This document shows positions 6,141 to 7,104 of a stretch of DNA of 7,104 nt, one piece after another. The notes beneath the pieces were generated by a model, which was given only the letters and a program-made list of their open reading frames with translations, was not told where the DNA came from and made no database searches. A program made the position numbers and the translations under genes. The DNA lies in contig JAHEEH010000089.1 of the NCBI GenBank assembly GCA_024640835.1, forward strand, positions 1 through 7,104, written 5' to 3'. Position 1 is the stretch's first letter, and every line of letters begins with the position of its first letter. Source of the DNA: Bacteroidota bacterium (GTDB lineage Bacteria; Bacteroidota; Rhodothermia; Rhodothermales; UBA10348).

Positions 6141-7104
6141 GCATCCGCCCCCTGCTCGCCGCCGCAACGGCCCTCGTCGTCCTGTCCGCCGGAGCGCCGG
6201 ACGCCGCTCGCGCGCAAGACGCCTACTCGGTCATCCTCGAGGGCGGCCTCGTGGCCGACGGCTCGGGACGTGCTCTCTTCCGGGCCGACGTCGGCCTCCG
6301 GGGAGACCGCATCGCGGCCGTCGGTGACCTCTCGGGGGAGACGGCCGCGTTTCGCGTGGATGCCGCCGGGCTCGTGGTCGCGCCCGGCTTCATCGACATC
6401 CACTCGCACGGCGATTCGGGTGTGACCGATCGGCCCCTGGCGGAGAGCTACGTCCGCCAGGGCGTGACGACCTTTTTCGGGGGCCAGGACGGGGACTCGC
6501 CGCTGGACATCGGGGCGTTTCTCGCCCGGTTCGATGCCGAGCCGGCGGCGGTCAACCTGGGCATGTTCGTGGGGCACGGATCTGTCCGTGAGCACGTGGT
6601 GGGGTCCGACGACCGGCCTGCAACCGACGAGGAAATGGAGGAAATGGCGAGCCTGGTGGGCCGCGCCATGCGGGACGGCGCCTTCGGTCTGTCGTCGGGG
6701 CTCGAGTACGTACCGGGGCGCTTCGCCCCGACGGAGGAACTGGTCCTTCTCGCCGCCGCGACGGCTCCCTACCGCGGTCTCTACATCAGCCACGTTCGAG
6801 ACGAGGGCGGACACCTCGAGGAAAGCGTGCGCGAGGTGATCCGGATCGCGGAGGAGGGCCACGTGGCCGGACAGCTCACGCATCACAAGATCATCGGCAA
6901 GGATCGCTGGGGCGGAACGGTCCAGTCGCTGGCCCTCGTGGACGAGGCGAGGGCGAGGGGCGTGGACGTCACCGTGGACGTCTATCCATACACCGCGTCC
7001 AGCACGGGCATGACCATCCTTTTCCCGGCATGGGCCCAGGACGGCGGCTTCGCGGCCCTGCAGGAACGCCTCCGGGACCCGGCCGACCGGGCGCGGATCC
7101 GGCA
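6137..7104 (+). CDS. Secreted N-acyl-D-amino-acid deacylase-like amidohydrolase (runs off right edge)
   Basis: The ATG at 6137 overlaps the TGA of the previous gene (ATGA), so translation is probably coupled. The first 322 residues are present. A Sec signal peptide is clear: MSIRPLLAAATALVVLSAG, then a likely signal peptidase I site after ARA (26), with no lipobox, predicting a soluble periplasmic or secreted enzyme. The mature part follows the D-aminoacylase pattern: LEGGLVADGSG, DRIAAVGDLSG, APGFIDIHSHGD with H89 and H91 as metal ligands, YISHVRDEGG (H219) and QLTHHK (H249/H250), then VDVYPYTA. At the position of the catalytic-site Cys in Alcaligenes-type D-aminoacylase (G-N-C-G) it reads GGQDGDS, with D118 in place of Cys. 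The catalytic Asp of the last barrel strand lies beyond the edge. It is a paralogue of the gene upstream, sharing for example RVDAAGL-VAPGFI. Likely activity is deacylation of N-acyl-D-amino acids or a related amide; the substrate cannot be named. Confidence 0.88.
   Translation, partial: MSIRPLLAAATALVVLSAGAPDAARAQDAYSVILEGGLVADGSGRALFRADVGLRGDRIAAVGDLSGETAAFRVDAAGLVVAPGFIDIHSHGDSGVTDRPLAESYVRQGVTTFFGGQDGDSPLDIGAFLARFDAEPAAVNLGMFVGHGSVREHVVGSDDRPATDEEMEEMASLVGRAMRDGAFGLSSGLEYVPGRFAPTEELVLLAAATAPYRGLYISHVRDEGGHLEESVREVIRIAEEGHVAGQLTHHKIIGKDRWGGTVQSLALVDEARARGVDVTVDVYPYTASSTGMTILFPAWAQDGGFAALQERLRDPADRARIR

Noticed and set aside
6963..6981. Direct repeat of GTGGACGTC in the second amidohydrolase
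   Set aside because: It encodes the ordinary VDVTVDV beta strand of the barrel; codon preference explains the repeated bases.

Overview
This 7.1 kb, GC-rich chromosomal window looks like ordinary core sequence followed by a small accessory-type enzyme pair. It comes from a high-GC bacterium, most likely in the FCB area (Rhodothermota/Bacteroidota-like or Gemmatimonadota). That placement is inference from three things: a TPR protein followed directly by a DUF368 membrane protein, which I recall as a common Bacteroidota-type arrangement; start codons that mostly lack a convincing Shine-Dalgarno sequence; and two secreted D-aminoacylase-type amidohydrolases in tandem. No rRNA, tRNA, insertion sequence, integrase, CRISPR array or phage gene is visible.

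Left part, minus strand (1-851): thymidylate kinase (tmk) is followed 62 bp downstream by the N-terminal part of a Fur-family metal-responsive repressor, which runs off the left edge. A 168 bp divergent intergenic region (852-1019) separates tmk from the plus-strand genes.

Middle, plus strand (1020-4265): a protein made almost wholly of twelve contiguous 34-35-residue TPR units, then a DUF368/PopT-family undecaprenyl-phosphate translocase candidate, then a YdfG-type short-chain dehydrogenase. A very stable 12-bp hairpin sits between the TPR gene and the DUF368 gene. A second hairpin followed by five T residues lies after the dehydrogenase and probably ends that transcription unit.

Right part, plus strand (4440-7104): two tandem paralogues of the N-acyl-D-amino-acid deacylase branch of the amidohydrolase superfamily, overlapping by 4 bp (ATGA). 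The first is a predicted lipoprotein that has lost the HxH metal motif and the cysteine ligand position. The second is a predicted soluble secreted protein that keeps HxH but has Asp where the classical enzyme has Cys; it is cut by the right edge.

Functionally the window mixes nucleotide metabolism, metal regulation, cell-envelope lipid-carrier recycling, hydroxy-acid/amino-acid oxidation and exported hydrolysis of acylated D-amino acids or related compounds. I see no clear multi-gene novel system. The most interesting items are the metal-ligand divergence between the two paralogous hydrolases and the hairpin in front of the DUF368 gene.
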